Assembly (NCBI GenBank): GCA_028023455.1
Contig: JAQFVV010000020.1
Span: 7,483,092 to 7,547,091 of the forward strand
Reading direction: 5' to 3'
Origin: Epiperipatus broadwayi
Taxonomy: Eukaryota > Onychophora > Udeonychophora > Euonychophora > Peripatidae
DNA length: 64,000 nt
The position numbers were made by a program, and so were the translations under genes. Of this stretch, positions 47,956-59,461 are shown one piece after another. The notes under the pieces were generated by a model. The model was not told the origin of the DNA, did not search any database, and was given only the letters and a program-made list of their open reading frames with translations. Every line of letters starts with the position of its first letter. Position 1 is the first letter of the stretch.

Positions 47956-48053
47956 CTTCTACATGTGTGTGGTCATGCATATCAGTTGTGTGAATAGTTG
48001 AAAGATGCTTGAAAGTCTGAGTTCAAAGCCCCTATTCTTATCATCATAGAAAT

Positions 48054-49631
48054 GTGACATATTAATTCCAAAAAATATAGAGGTAAATAGTAGTTAAGTA
48101 TGTAATGCTTTTTTTTTAATTTTATAACTGGTGTTATTGACCAGGGTGCTATTTCACTAATTGTTGCTTACCTCTGCATTTTTTTAATAAATTAAAACAA
48201 AATGAATTCTATAAAATTGTATTTAATAAAGGATACACAAATAGTAGGACTTTAAAAGATTCTAATTATTTACATTTTTATTTACATATTAATTCTCCTA
48301 ACTTTGGCAGACACAAAATAAATTTTAGAAATTTTTTCTCCACATGATAAACAATGTTAATATGATTCTGAAAACTGGCAAATTGACTTGTCTAGGAAAA
48401 TTCTTAATAACTACTCATGTTCATATTTTTTACCAAGGAAAAGCAGATTAGTGAAACATAAAAAAATCACTATTTTGAAAAAATATCAGTATTATAAAAA
48501 AATTTGGTACTAATCGATATGCCAGACCAGTTGCTTGGTGGTGTTTTTTCTCTGCTAACAACACAATTATATTGATCCTGGCCTGACTATTTTAAATTAA
48601 ATTATTTTTACATTTCTCCAACTTTTATTAAAATATTTTTACATTTACTCTGCCCTTTTAAAAAATATTTGGACATTTGATATGACATTTCAATCATCTT
48701 TTGACATATTTTGACATTTGATATGACTTTTTTTACCAATATTTTGACATTCTTTTAAATAATTTACGATACAAGATTTGATTCAAATAGTTGTATATTT
48801 TCGTTTTCAAAAATGGCAAAATTAAAAACGTAGCATAATACAAATAAAGCCAAAACAAAAATCACTGTATAGTCACCGTATTTTAAAAACAAAAAAGAAA
48901 ACCAAAGTTGAAAAAGCAAAAGTTTTGATATTAGTTTAACTTTTTTGGGGGGACATGGGGAGAAATAATTTGTCATCACTGAGACAAAAGATAGAGACAA
49001 AAGTTATTTTTGGTTGGTTTTTATTTTTTAAAAAAGATTAATAAAGATTGGTTTTAAAAAGAAAAGTTTTAATACATCAGCAGTATACAAATAAAGCCAA
49101 AACAAAAATCGCTGTATAGCCAAAAAAAAAAGTAGCTGTATTTTTTTAAAATAAACAAAAAAAAAACAAAGTTGAAAAAGTCAAAAGTTTTGATCTTATT
49201 TTAATGTTTTTTTTGGGGGGCGGGGGGTGACAAATAATTTGTCATCACTGATCAAACAAAGTTTATGATTTCCAAAACTATGTGCAATCTCAGACATTTT
49301 ATTTGTCTCGTAATTTACATGGCTAGTCACGTGAGTTCTGGGAAAAGGTGCTTAGCCATGACCTTTTGCAATTTTTTCCATCTTCCAACATTTGTAGAGA
49401 AGCACAGTGATGATCTTACAATTATTAGTATTAAATACTGCTTCAGGTAGGGGGTAAGATCTTTAATTTTAATGCATATTACAACAGTTATGGCCACTAG
49501 AACGATAGCGATATGTTAAGTGTGTGCATTTGCATAGTGTCACAAAGCACATTAGTGGGACGTAATATTGGTGTGCAACACTATATATGCCTGCAGCAGC
49601 TAATATGAACAGTACTGTTCTATAGGCCGTA
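48054..49631. other. Non-coding DNA with a 250-bp-spaced direct repeat
   Basis: 48839-48996 and 49089-49250 are related copies (caaataaagccaaaacaaaa onward, ending aataatttgtcatcactga), about 250 bp apart, each with a G-run. Short imperfect repeats based on acattt-gacat lie at 48590-48750. No gene. Confidence 0.6.
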
Positions 49632-49702
49632 AGTTTCTCTGCAAAAGCACAGAAATATTGGGCTATATAAATGGCATATTTCTGTGTTTTTAGCAGAGAA
49701 AC
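49632..49702. repeat. Small hairpin, arms about 26 bp
   Basis: gtttctctgcaaaagcacag (49632 onward) pairs with the complement of the sequence ending at 49702 (tgtgtttttagcagagaaac), with a short loop. It may be the core of a MITE in the less AT-rich block 49480-49760. Confidence 0.6.
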
Positions 49703-50721
49703 AATGCCACCAGGTGGTGAACCAATTAGTACCCTGGGGAAAATGATATTGAGAAAATTGATTGTTAAATACATTTTTCTACCATAATACTGTTGTTTAA
49801 TACACTACAGAATTACTGTAATTGTTATGAGGCAATATTAGATAAATTTAATTTTAAATAAATTATTAATAATAATGTGTCATTTTTATATAAATTAACA
49901 TGTTTAAATAAAAATAATTTGGAAATTTAAACATTTACATTTACAAGTAAATTATCATGGTGTCATGACAACAGTATGTTGATTAGTGCACTGGTCATGC
50001 ATATAATATGTAAAAATATAATAAAAAGAATTGATAAAAATGAATAATATATGAATAATTCTGATAAGCATTGGTATAGGATTAAAGAAGAAATATTAAA
50101 AACAGCATAAAATAAAATAAGAACTATTCACTTAAAGAAAGCTAAATGATCTTAGATAATAGGAGATATGTTGGAAAAAATGTAAGTGCAGTGAAGATGG
50201 AAGAAAGTCAATATTGTTACTTTACTATTAAATTATATTATTTTATATCTAGTTGTTCATGCTATAGAAACACTCATGCATTGCCATGTTTTTCTTTTGA
50301 ACTACTAGTGGGTAAATGGAGGGACTAACAATCTGAGAAGCTAGAGACAGATTTCAACCCAACCTATGAATATTTTTCATTTTTAGAGATGATGCCCTGA
50401 TTTGCAGTACAACAAATACATTTTAAATAGAGAAATAATATCTATAGTTATTTAAAATATTTGTTTCGTCACATAACTAGAAATGCTTTGTTTTGTGTTT
50501 TTTGTTTACTTTTTGGCAGTAATACTGTAATAAAACAATCCTTAAAAATTAATTTAAATTATAAATTAATTTTTAATTAAAATTTAATGTAAAGAGTATA
50601 TAGAAAAATTAATAATGAACTAATGACAGAAACAGATTTAACTAAAGAAAAATGGTTGGAACAAGAATGTAGAAAGATATAAATGTTTGAACAAGTAAAA
50701 AGATATGGTTTGTTATTTGAT

Positions 50722-50996
50722 TAAATGTCACTTGGGGGGGGAGTAGTTAATAAGTGAAATAGTTGATAGTGGAAAGAAATTAGTGATGATATATTGAAAA
50801 GATGAAAAGATTAGAAATGTTACTTGGGGGGGGGGGCGTAGTTAATAAGTGAAATAGTTGATAGTGGAAAGAAATTAGTGATGATATATTGAAAAGATGA
50901 AAAGATTAGAAATGTCACTTGGGGGGGGGGGGTAGTTAATAAGTGAAATAGTTGATAGTGGAAAGAAATTAGTGATGTATTGAAAAGATGAAAAGA
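50722..50996 (+). repeat. 92-bp tandem triplication with long G-runs inside LINE
   Basis: Three copies begin at about 50727, 50821 and 50918 with cacttgggggg followed by agttaataagtgaaatagtt. Each starts with a G-run of 8 to 12. The repeat sits in the LINE linker region, so it is a secondary expansion within a dead element. The G-runs could be assembly-sensitive. Confidence 0.88.
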
Positions 50997-51475
50997 CCAT
51001 TTTCAATATCTATTTAAAAAAGAGAATGATGCAATTAATTATGAACTTGAAAATGAAGATGATGAACTAAATAATAAACATATAAATATATTGACAAATA
51101 AAGCAAAAAAGTCAGTTAAAGAAATTAAAAATGATAAAGCTGTTGGATTTGATATAATATGTACAGAATTTTTGAAAGAATTGGGAGAAATTACTATGAA
51201 AGAAGTGGGTGGACTTTGAAATTTGATATATAATAGTGGAATTTGGCCTGAAAGATTTCTTGAGTAATATAAAGATTTCAATTGCTTAAATGAAGAAAGC
51301 TGTTAGATGTGAAGAGTACAAGATATTAAGTCTGTTATCTCATGCTTCAATATTATTATTGACGATTTTAACTCTAAAGAATTTATGGGGAGGTAGAATA
51401 TTAAATTGGAGAAGTATTTGGTTTTCAGAGAGGGGAAAATACAAGAAATGCTATTGGTGTTTATAGAACAATTTC

Positions 51476-52244
51476 AGAAAGATACATTCAAATATCAGCC
51501 TTTTTAAGCTAATTGTGCATACGCTTTGCGAGTGTTAATAGTAAATGAATACTTTCTCACCAATACAAGATATAGTATTTATGCAGGAATAAAAGGAATC
51601 CTCTTATTCCTACGACTCAAATGCTTATATATAAGCAAACCTAAAGTACTGGCAAGTAAAGCATGAGGATGGAACCATCACTTTAAATTACTATATACGA
51701 TGTCTGAATGAATGACGTGGGTGAAATTGTCTAGAATTTACTAAACGTCATTCCAACTGAAACTTAATCATATGTAAATAAGCATTTATTTTATATAGCA
51801 TATGTTTACAATTGTATACATTCAAATATCAGCCTTTTTAAGCTAATTGGGCATACGCTTTGTGAGTGTTAATAATAAATGAATACTTTCTCACCAATAC
51901 AAGATATGATTAAGTTTCAGTTGGAATGACATTTAGTAAATTCTAGACAATTTCACTCACGTCATTCATTCAGACATCGTATATAGTAATTTAAAGTGAT
52001 GGTTCCATCCTCACGCTTTACTTGCCAGTACTTCAGATTTGCTCATATATAAGCATTTGAGTCGTAGGAATAAGAGGATTCCTTTTATTCCTGCATAAAT
52101 ACTATATCTTGTATTGGTGAGAAAGTATTCATTTACTATTAACACTCGCAAAGCGTATGCACAATTAGCTTAAAAAGGCTGATATTTGAATGTATACAAT
52201 TGTAAACATATGCTATATAAAATAAACGCTTAGAAAGATACATT
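51476..52244. mobile_element. 743-bp foldback element with 13-bp TSD, inserted in a LINE
   Basis: The insertion (51489-52231) is bounded by the direct repeat agaaagatacatt (51476-51488 and 52232-52244); removing it restores the LINE reading TISERYIEKDK. Two modules, X and Y, are arranged X-Y, leader-X, inverted Y, inverted X, inverted leader. The outer arms of about 285 bp (51489-51773 against about 51907-52195) are inverted copies around a 130-bp centre. The left end lacks about 40 bp of leader that the right end has, and 7 bp of the duplication also match the element, so exact ends are uncertain by a few bases. Confidence 0.88.
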
Positions 52245-52369
52245 GAAAAAGATAAAGAAATGGGTACATGTATTGTGGATTTGGGAAAAACATTTGATAG
52301 AGTAATCTGGAATAAAGGTACGACTATTTTAAAAAATAAAGCAATATTTTAGAAAGAGAGAAGGTTAAA

Positions 52370-52756
52370 TTGAACAATGTACGCTGTGAAAAAAATAAGA
52401 ATCAAATGGAGAATAACGAGACTGATGAAATGAATATAGAAAAAAGAGTTAGACATACATGCTGTATATCACCTGCACTTTTTAATATTTATTTAGAAGA
52501 CATGGCAGCTACTATTTGGGGTATAGTAATAAAATATATAAAGTTTGAAAATGGTATTGCTCTTATAACTGAGGATAAAAAGAATCTTCAGAATATGCTG
52601 AATAAATTGGGAAAAGGATATATGGAATATGGAATGAAGATTAATGTTGAAAAGACCAAGTGTTTATGGACACAGAGGAATACAAAAATACTAATAGATA
52701 AAATTTATGATAATATAGTTCAACAAGAAAATGAATTTAAATATTTGTGTAATTGA
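52370..52756 (+). pseudogene. LINE reverse transcriptase, longest open piece
   Basis: 128 codons spanning motif B (ISPALFNIYLEDMA), the degraded catalytic region, and the thumb (LNKLGKGYMEYGMKINVEKT). It ends with ENEFKYLCN, equivalent to the FKYLG motif of RTE/CR1-like LINEs. The catalytic double Asp is missing. Confidence 0.82.
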
Positions 52757-53290
52757 TTGAATGAGGATGGAAGAAGAGAAGCTGAAATTAAAAGAAGAAT
52801 AACCTTGACAAAGAAAGCATTTATTAGCAGGAAAAATATTTTATGGACCTTTGAAAAGAGAATTAAGGGGAAAATTAGTTAAATGCTATATGTGGAATGT
52901 ACCATAATACGGTTATGAAACGTGAACAATGAGTAAAAAAATTAAGAATAATTTGGAAGCCTTTAACTATGATCATGAAAAAAGATAGAAAAATTTACTT
53001 GGATAATTTAAATGACTAATGAAGAAGTTTTGAAAGGATAAATGAAAAAAGATTGACTGAGGAAATTAAAGATAGAAAGAGGAACTGAATTGGGCATATA
53101 TCAAAAAGGAAGTACAGTTTATTGAAAGATGTTTTGGAAGGAATAATGAATGAAAACAAGAAAAAAGAACAGAAGAGATTGACTTTGCTAAATGACATAA
53201 GAGATAGAAAGAGATATGTGGAATTGAAGATCTGGGTAGAGATGAGAAAAGATTAAAAAAATGGATGAATTAGTGATGTGACTACAGTCT

Positions 53291-54137
53291 AGATCTATCC
53301 ATAGGATAGAATATTGTTGATAATAATGATAGTTATTTATAATAAATATAAAATATATTAAATTTTAATTAGGTTTAAATTTTATATCTGGGCTAAAAAT
53401 GATGTATTACCCAACTGTATAATTGATTAGTAGTAGTCATTAGTGCAAGTACTTGGCACTTGTAAATCAAATTATAATAATCTACATATATACAGTATGT
53501 GTGTGTATGTATGCGTGTAATTTAATAAATAATAATAGACAGAAATATATATAAATTAATTAATACAAGTTTCTATCATAATATCCGAAACATTATATAT
53601 GACAGTTAAACAGAGTAGCAAGCCTGTGAATATTGTCACAAGAAATAAGCAAGGAAAACATAAAATATTTCTAATTTTGCAATTACATAACCATTTTATT
53701 TTTAATGTAAATGGGCCACTACTATGATTTCTAAAATGGGAAGTTATATATCTTCAATTTCTGGTGGTAATTAATGTCTTAATGTAATTGATATGAAATT
53801 AATTGTTTTTTGTTTATATATACAAGTGTAACCTCTGACTTTGTTGACTGGTCTCCTTTGAGATTGATATGTAAATGTCCTTTTTGTAAATGATTATTAT
53901 GGTTTGTGAATAAAAAATTTTTTTGAAAGATAACCATTTTATTTTTCCATACCAATCACTGTTAAAAGATTTAATGTATTTTTTTATTTTTTACTAACTG
54001 CTGTTTGGTAAATGATATTTAGAGTAGATCGACTTTTCATTTCTATTTTTTTATGTAATGATAATTGGAAAAATGTAATGTTTTTTTATATATTCAACAC
54101 TAACACCTATCATGATAAAAATTTAAAATAATATATA
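53291..54137. other. AT-rich non-coding DNA
   Basis: A TG/TA microsatellite lies near 53495-53520. Nothing else supported. Confidence 0.5.
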
Positions 54138-54222
54138 TATTTTTTTCAAGTGTCGGGACGCGAACCCGCAACCCGGGCAACTGCTTGTGAGGCAGTCGCG
54201 ATGACCTCTCGACCACCAATGC
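54138..54222 (-). mobile_element. tRNA-derived SINE (Val-like head, intact B box)
   Basis: On the minus strand, gcattggtggtcgagaggtc (box A region) is followed by an anticodon stem-loop with loop CTCACAA (anticodon CAC, Val-like), then the perfect B box ggttcgcgtcc, then cgacacttg and an A-rich tail running into TA repeats. Acceptor arms do not pair, so it is a SINE and not a tRNA gene. It is much GC-richer than its surroundings, suggesting a relatively young insertion. Confidence 0.78.
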
Positions 54223-55843
54223 AAGACTATGTTTTATTATTTTTTTATATTTTTCTGTTATAAATATTTATAATAATTTATAAATATTAATTGCAAGAAA
54301 AAGCAGAATATTTTATTGCTCATCCTTAAATGAAAACAATAAAAATGTATTCACTCTGAAGAAAAACAAAAGTAGATAAACATATAATGCTCAAATAACT
54401 ATTGAGGCTATGGTAGTAAACAGATTCAATGGCGATAGTTATGGACATTTATAAAAGCAAGTGAATCACACCAGAAGTTTGGTGAAATTCACCAAATATC
54501 ATGTATCTGGCATTGCCACAATTAGTAGTATCTTTGAATAGAATTTCGATCATTGCTTATAATAATTATACAAAATATTGAAATATTGTTATATTATTCA
54601 TATTTCAAAGCACAAATTTACTAATTATTTATTTCTGGGGGTACTGCAGTGCTTATGGACCAATCACTAATAGCTTATATTGATTTAATTAGTATTTATG
54701 TGTATATACTAATTGAGTCTTTCAAATGTTTTGCTGACCTTTCTCCAATGCATCTATAATTGTGATTCAATTATTGTGTGGCAAATTAAGTTAACTCATA
54801 GTCAACTCTCTTTTTTCTCTCTCTAATATGTCATCATGTTAATTCAATATTGTTATCTATATTTTTGAGTACTTGAATTATTCATAATTTAATTTTTTTC
54901 TTTGTTTCACATTTTTATCTACAAATTCCTAAAAAATATTCAAATCAGTTTTATGTTCTGAAAGTGAATATTACATACATTTGTGCTGACTCTGATAAAT
55001 AATTTTCACAACTATGTTAATCTTTAATTAGATGTCTAGTAATAAATAAACCTTTTAATTTTTTTAATTTCTTTCTAAATTTTTTTATTTAGAATTAAAA
55101 TGGTGCCACTTCTTTACAAATGGTTAGTAATGATGGCATTATTTATAGTTTTACAGTTTATTTATCATCTAACATTCAACAGAACCTTTTCTTGAAAGAA
55201 AAATCTATTGAATTTTCATCTTTAAATAAAATCCAAATGGTTATTATTTAGGAGGTCATGTGATTAAAACAGGCAAAACTCTCTGCATGGTGATCATGTG
55301 ATGTTTATGAGGTCATGTGATGTTTGAGCTAAAAATGAGTTACACTGAATAAGATTTTAGAAGAAACAATAGATGGATAACTGAAGTCCTAAACTGAATT
55401 ATAAACAGTCTAAAATGAGACCACTAATTAGATGAATAATTGAGATAAGTTTAATGGAATGATTTGGAAGAGAAATGTTATGAACTGGAAAATCTGGAGT
55501 AAACTCAAAGAAACCTTTAGTTGAAAATAAAAGATTGATGGTTGAAATTGATGCTGCTACTATATATAAATCAAATATTATTTAAAACAACATTTGGATA
55601 TTGTTGATAAAAACTATTACTTTTACCCTATAAAGTTTTAACTTACTTTTAGCAATTACCAAATGTAATTCCCCATACCCACTATCTTAGGCACTTTAAA
55701 TTTAGGTTTTTTTACACCATATGTATATGCAAGTAATCAAAAGTACTTCTGCTTAATGTATTATTGTTGTTATTATTTACCATTATTATAATTTAAAATA
55801 GTATACTTTTAATGGATATTTTTTTTTATTTTATATGTATAAT
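54223..55843. other. AT-rich non-coding DNA
   Basis: No gene. At 55268-55320, gcaaaactctctgcatggtg and the following catgtgatgttta resemble parts of the 36.4-kb foldback element, so a scrap of that family is present. Confidence 0.45.
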
Positions 55844-56515
55844 TCAATTAAAATTTCTATTCCACCTCACACCTGATACACCTATAATAAAAGCGTGTGA
55901 AAAAAGTAAAAATGACCTCCAAATGCATTTCCGACTTGAATGAGCTGTCCTCAGTTTACCAACTAATAATCTCTCTGCTGTGGCCACAAGTATGACTGGG
56001 CAGCCAGCAAATGAATATATACATAAAAAACTCACAATATTTTAGGTAATCAGAATAGCGAATAGTCTGCAACAACACTAACTCAACAGTTCACTAATGT
56101 TCAATTCCAATGATGTATTTTCAGGCTAGCTGCTACAAAAACAGTTCACAATAGGCAAGGTTTAAACACACCTTGGCCCCAGTCCAGTTTAGTGTCACCC
56201 AAACACATCATAGTGTAGCACTGTGACTGATTATAAGATCCTTACAGTTTCCATCTCTGCAACAGTCCACCAGTAACTCCACTTGAAAACTGCTAGAAAC
56301 TCAACTCATTTAGCTGCTATCTGGATGGTTTCCTCAGGCTACGGTGTCCCAATCTCTGTGGGCCTATTCAGCTATAGCCATGAACTACATTTCCATTGAG
56401 TGCTGGGCATTAACTGAAGCACTGACCCTAGATCTCTCCTACACTGGAATTGAACAGGATAGTCAACTGGAGATGCACTCAAAATGGCTTGATGTAATTG
56501 TTACATACCTTTTTT
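55844..56515 (-). other. GC-richer block, possible solo LTR
   Basis: This block is visibly less AT-rich than its flanks. Read on the minus strand it begins TGTAACAATTACATCAAG at about 56510, a common LTR start, and contains no long conserved frame (56344-56559 and 55844-56035 have no domain). A matching LTR end and target duplication were not found, so the call is tentative. Confidence 0.25.
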
Positions 56516-56559
56516 ATAACTTTCTGATAACTGCTACAATTAATTATCTTCTCCAATAA

Positions 56560-57470
56560 GATTAGGTCTCTTATCTAGAAATATTTGCAATCAGCAAATA
56601 TTTTTTGGAATTTTATCGATCGCCATTACGTTAATTCTTTAATTAAATTTTTATCAGTTATCAGTTCGCGATCTAAAAGAAATCTCTCTAATAACTTCTA
56701 GTTTTTCTGTAGTGCACAAACTTTTATAAAATACAACACTCTCACATCATAGTTTCCATTTGCATTCAATATTTACCAATACCAAATTATTACAATTTGA
56801 TCCACAATTACCAAATTTCTTGCATTTCACACTTGACAGTATCCACTTTAGATGAATATATTTAATGATTATTAACCATTTATTACGTTAGAGATTATCA
56901 TAGCGAGATAAAAAATTTAATTTAACTACATGGTATTATTAATCCAATTCGATTTCTCTTTTTGAAAGTATAATATTTAAATAAACCTAAAATTTCTATT
57001 CTATCGCATATTTTTAAAGACATAAATACAAATATCGAAAAGAAAAAAAAAGTCCCAATCTGTATTTCTGGACTAGAATTCTTCAGTAGGCCACGTCACA
57101 ACTTCTTACATGTCATAATCATTTGAGATCAATCAGCATTTGTTAGTATATTTGCAAAAGATTATTGATTTTGCATTTTCAGTTTAATTTTAAAAACAGC
57201 ATTAACTATAATCATATAACATCGTTACAGTAATTTTCTTTTAAGACATTTTAGATCTTTGACAAACACACATTTGTTTATAAAATAAAAAGATAAATTA
57301 AACATATATATATGCGTGTATGTATACATAATCATTCAAATAAACCTTTTAAAGCAATGAAGATATTGTGTAGCATTATTCAAACTGAACCCAAGGAGTG
57401 GATCATTTCCCAGGGTGGCGAGTCTATTTAAATAGCTTGCTTAACAGTTTGATTTGTTTCTCTTTTAAAG
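56560..57470. other. AT-rich non-coding DNA
   Basis: Nothing supported apart from the polypyrimidine run and AG at 57448-57470 noted with the next entry. Confidence 0.5.
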
Positions 57471-57643
57471 AATTAAATATTTCATCACCACTATTGCGAA
57501 ATGACATCCTGAAAGAAGTTCAGTCAAAAGGAAGAAAAGAAGACAAAAAATCATTCAACTCTAAATTAGAGACTCTTGAGAAAGATCAAACACAACATTT
57601 AGACTTTATGGCAGCAGAAAATAAAATTTATTTGTCAAACTAA
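57471..57643 (+). CDS. Candidate terminal exon, hypothetical
   Basis: A strong 3' splice-site-like sequence (tttgtttctcttttaaag, ending 57470) precedes an open frame that stops at 57641-57643. The peptide, LNISSPLLRNDILKEVQSKG and onward to ENKIYLSN, is charged and helix-prone (LETLEKDQTQHLDFM) with no family I recognise. No upstream exon was found, and such frames also occur by chance, so confidence is low. Transcript alignment would decide. Confidence 0.25.
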
Positions 57644-59457
57644 ACTTAGTTAAGCACATCTTAAACCTTCATTAAGAGCTTTTTTCATTTTAGAAAGTTT
57701 TTTAAAAGAAAAATCATTTTTTTAAGTGAACGAAAATAAACTAAAACTATTCACTTGCAAATACTTTAAATTATTATTGATGACGTGAGGCCCATTAAAC
57801 GTTTATTTTGCGGCTCTAAAATTGAAATGCTAGACTAAATGATGATAAGATTGTGGTAAGCAATGGTCAACTATCATCAGCGATGATCTAAAGTTGTAAA
57901 TAATTATCACGGTCTTCAAATATCCCATTGCAAGGCAAAGAATTCTAACAGTTATCCCACTCCACCTCTTTTCCCACGACGGAAGACTACTTACTAAACC
58001 TTCCATTTGTCATGTGTAGAGAGTATGAATATATTTCCATTCTTGTTTTTTCTTAACTAAAAATAACTAGTTACCCATTTAGTGATCAATATTGGATAGT
58101 TGAATAAAACTGATTGAAATCTTTAAAAAAAAAAGTGTTTTTCGCAAATTCAATTGAAATTCAGATCATAGACCTAGCAAGAAGATACACTACTACTATG
58201 TCTTGATTTATTCGAACATGTTTGTAATTTCATTAATTAAGGATATCATAGCATAGTAAGTAGTCCATTCATCTTCTACTCTCATGATTACTTTTTGAGA
58301 TTAGGAAGGATATTTAAAAGCTTTTTTTTTAGTCACAACCAAGTCTTAAGTAGCCAGCCTGTAACTTATTTACTAGGAATTTTAGATAAATAGATATCTA
58401 GTTATTACTATCTGCTAAAGAGTATGATCCATATAGTCTGGTTATAAAAGCGGAATTCTTATGCTGTGTCATTTGTTAATTAGATATAATATGAATCGAG
58501 TTTTATAATAGCAGGTTATTCAAATAAAAGATTTTGTTACTGTAATTATTTTTTTTATATTATTCTAGATGTGATATAGTGTAAATATATACATTCACTC
58601 TATTTATTTTACTTCAGAGATATCTATTTTTAGCGTCAATAATCAAGGATATTGGATAGCAGAGTTATATCCAAAATCCCAGATTAGTTTTTGGATATTG
58701 AGTATCTTCAGAGAAATGTAGGGTTTGGACTTATATATCTAGCAGTTATTTTGATTATTTTATATTATTCAAAATAATAAATCGAGATTTAAAAATCATA
58801 AGGTTTTGAAGCCAGTGAAATAAGAAAGTCATGTGATGGTATATATATATATTTACCATCCACCATGTCTGGAATTGTTTCAGTAGTATCTGGAATATAT
58901 ATACCATTTTGTATTATTTGAGGAACTGGGTTATATATATATATATATATTGAAGCAGTCGGATCTGAGTTCAATCCTAGCTTCATGGCATCTAGCCATG
59001 AGCCCACTTCAAACTCTAGTACTAACCTTAAATTTCTGATGCAATGGGGCTTTATACGTTCAATCCACACTAATTTCCATAAAGAATAACTTATTTCATA
59101 AATGCGTACTAAAATTAATTAGTTTCAGATTTAAATTGATCAATTCTATTAATAAATTCATGATAGAATTATTCATGAATTTATATATTATAACTGTGTG
59201 GATTATGCATATATATTTGTAATTATTTAAATATATATAATTGTTTAAAAGTTTCATTGCGTTGGGAATGTTTGATTTTATTTTTAAATAATTTGTTAAA
59301 GTTTTATTGATTAAAAGCTACATTCTTTCGATAAGCTTTCAGATTTTTCCCTTTCCAAAAACAACAGTTAAAGTTTTATTAATTAGAAAAAAGATAAGGA
59401 TTTCCTAATTAAAATCATTTTTTGATTTTAAGAATTCATTTTCTAATTAGAAAATGA
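57644..59457. other. AT-rich non-coding DNA
   Basis: TA runs at 58839-58850 and 58933-58950 flank minus-strand frame 58789-59070, which is low in complexity. A B-box-like string (gagttcaatcctagc) at about 58968 hints at another SINE scrap. Confidence 0.45.
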
Positions 59458-59461
59458 ATTC
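59432..59461. repeat. Perfect 30-bp palindrome
   Basis: The left half gaattcattttctaa is followed by its exact complement, with no spacer, from 59432 to 59461. It lies directly upstream of the open frame at 59458. Confidence 0.95.

Larger units (their letters stand above)
47062..48042. mobile_element. Head-to-head retrozyme-like cluster with three hammerheads
   Basis: From 47062 to about 47705 the units read on the minus strand; from about 47710 to 48042 a partial unit reads on the plus strand. An imperfect 11-bp direct repeat (atcataaaaat at 47051-47061; atcatagaaat at 48043-48053) bounds the whole, so it probably inserted as one piece. Minus-strand cleavage sites at 47648 and 47217 are 431 nt apart, a shorter unit than in arrays A and B. 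T-arm-like modules (gagttcaa with flanking pairs) follow the ribozymes at about 47544-47570, 47112-47140 and 48010-48034. Confidence 0.8.
50600..53290 (+). mobile_element. LINE remnant (fourth LINE copy), split by a foldback insertion
   Basis: Plus-strand frames recover a LINE ORF2 from the linker before RT to the C-terminal end. KSVKEIKNDKAVGFDIICTE (about 51112-51170) is the early RT motif. TISERYIEKD straddles the foldback insertion. IVDLGKTFDRV (about 52273-52305) is a degenerate motif A. CCISPALFNIYLEDMA (about 52460-52510) is motif B. YGMKINVEKTKCLW (about 52629-52670) and EFKYLCN follow. The YADD box is lost (FENGIALITED). Stops are frequent. The layout matches the RTE/CR1-like LINEs common in arthropods. 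Confidence 0.82.
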
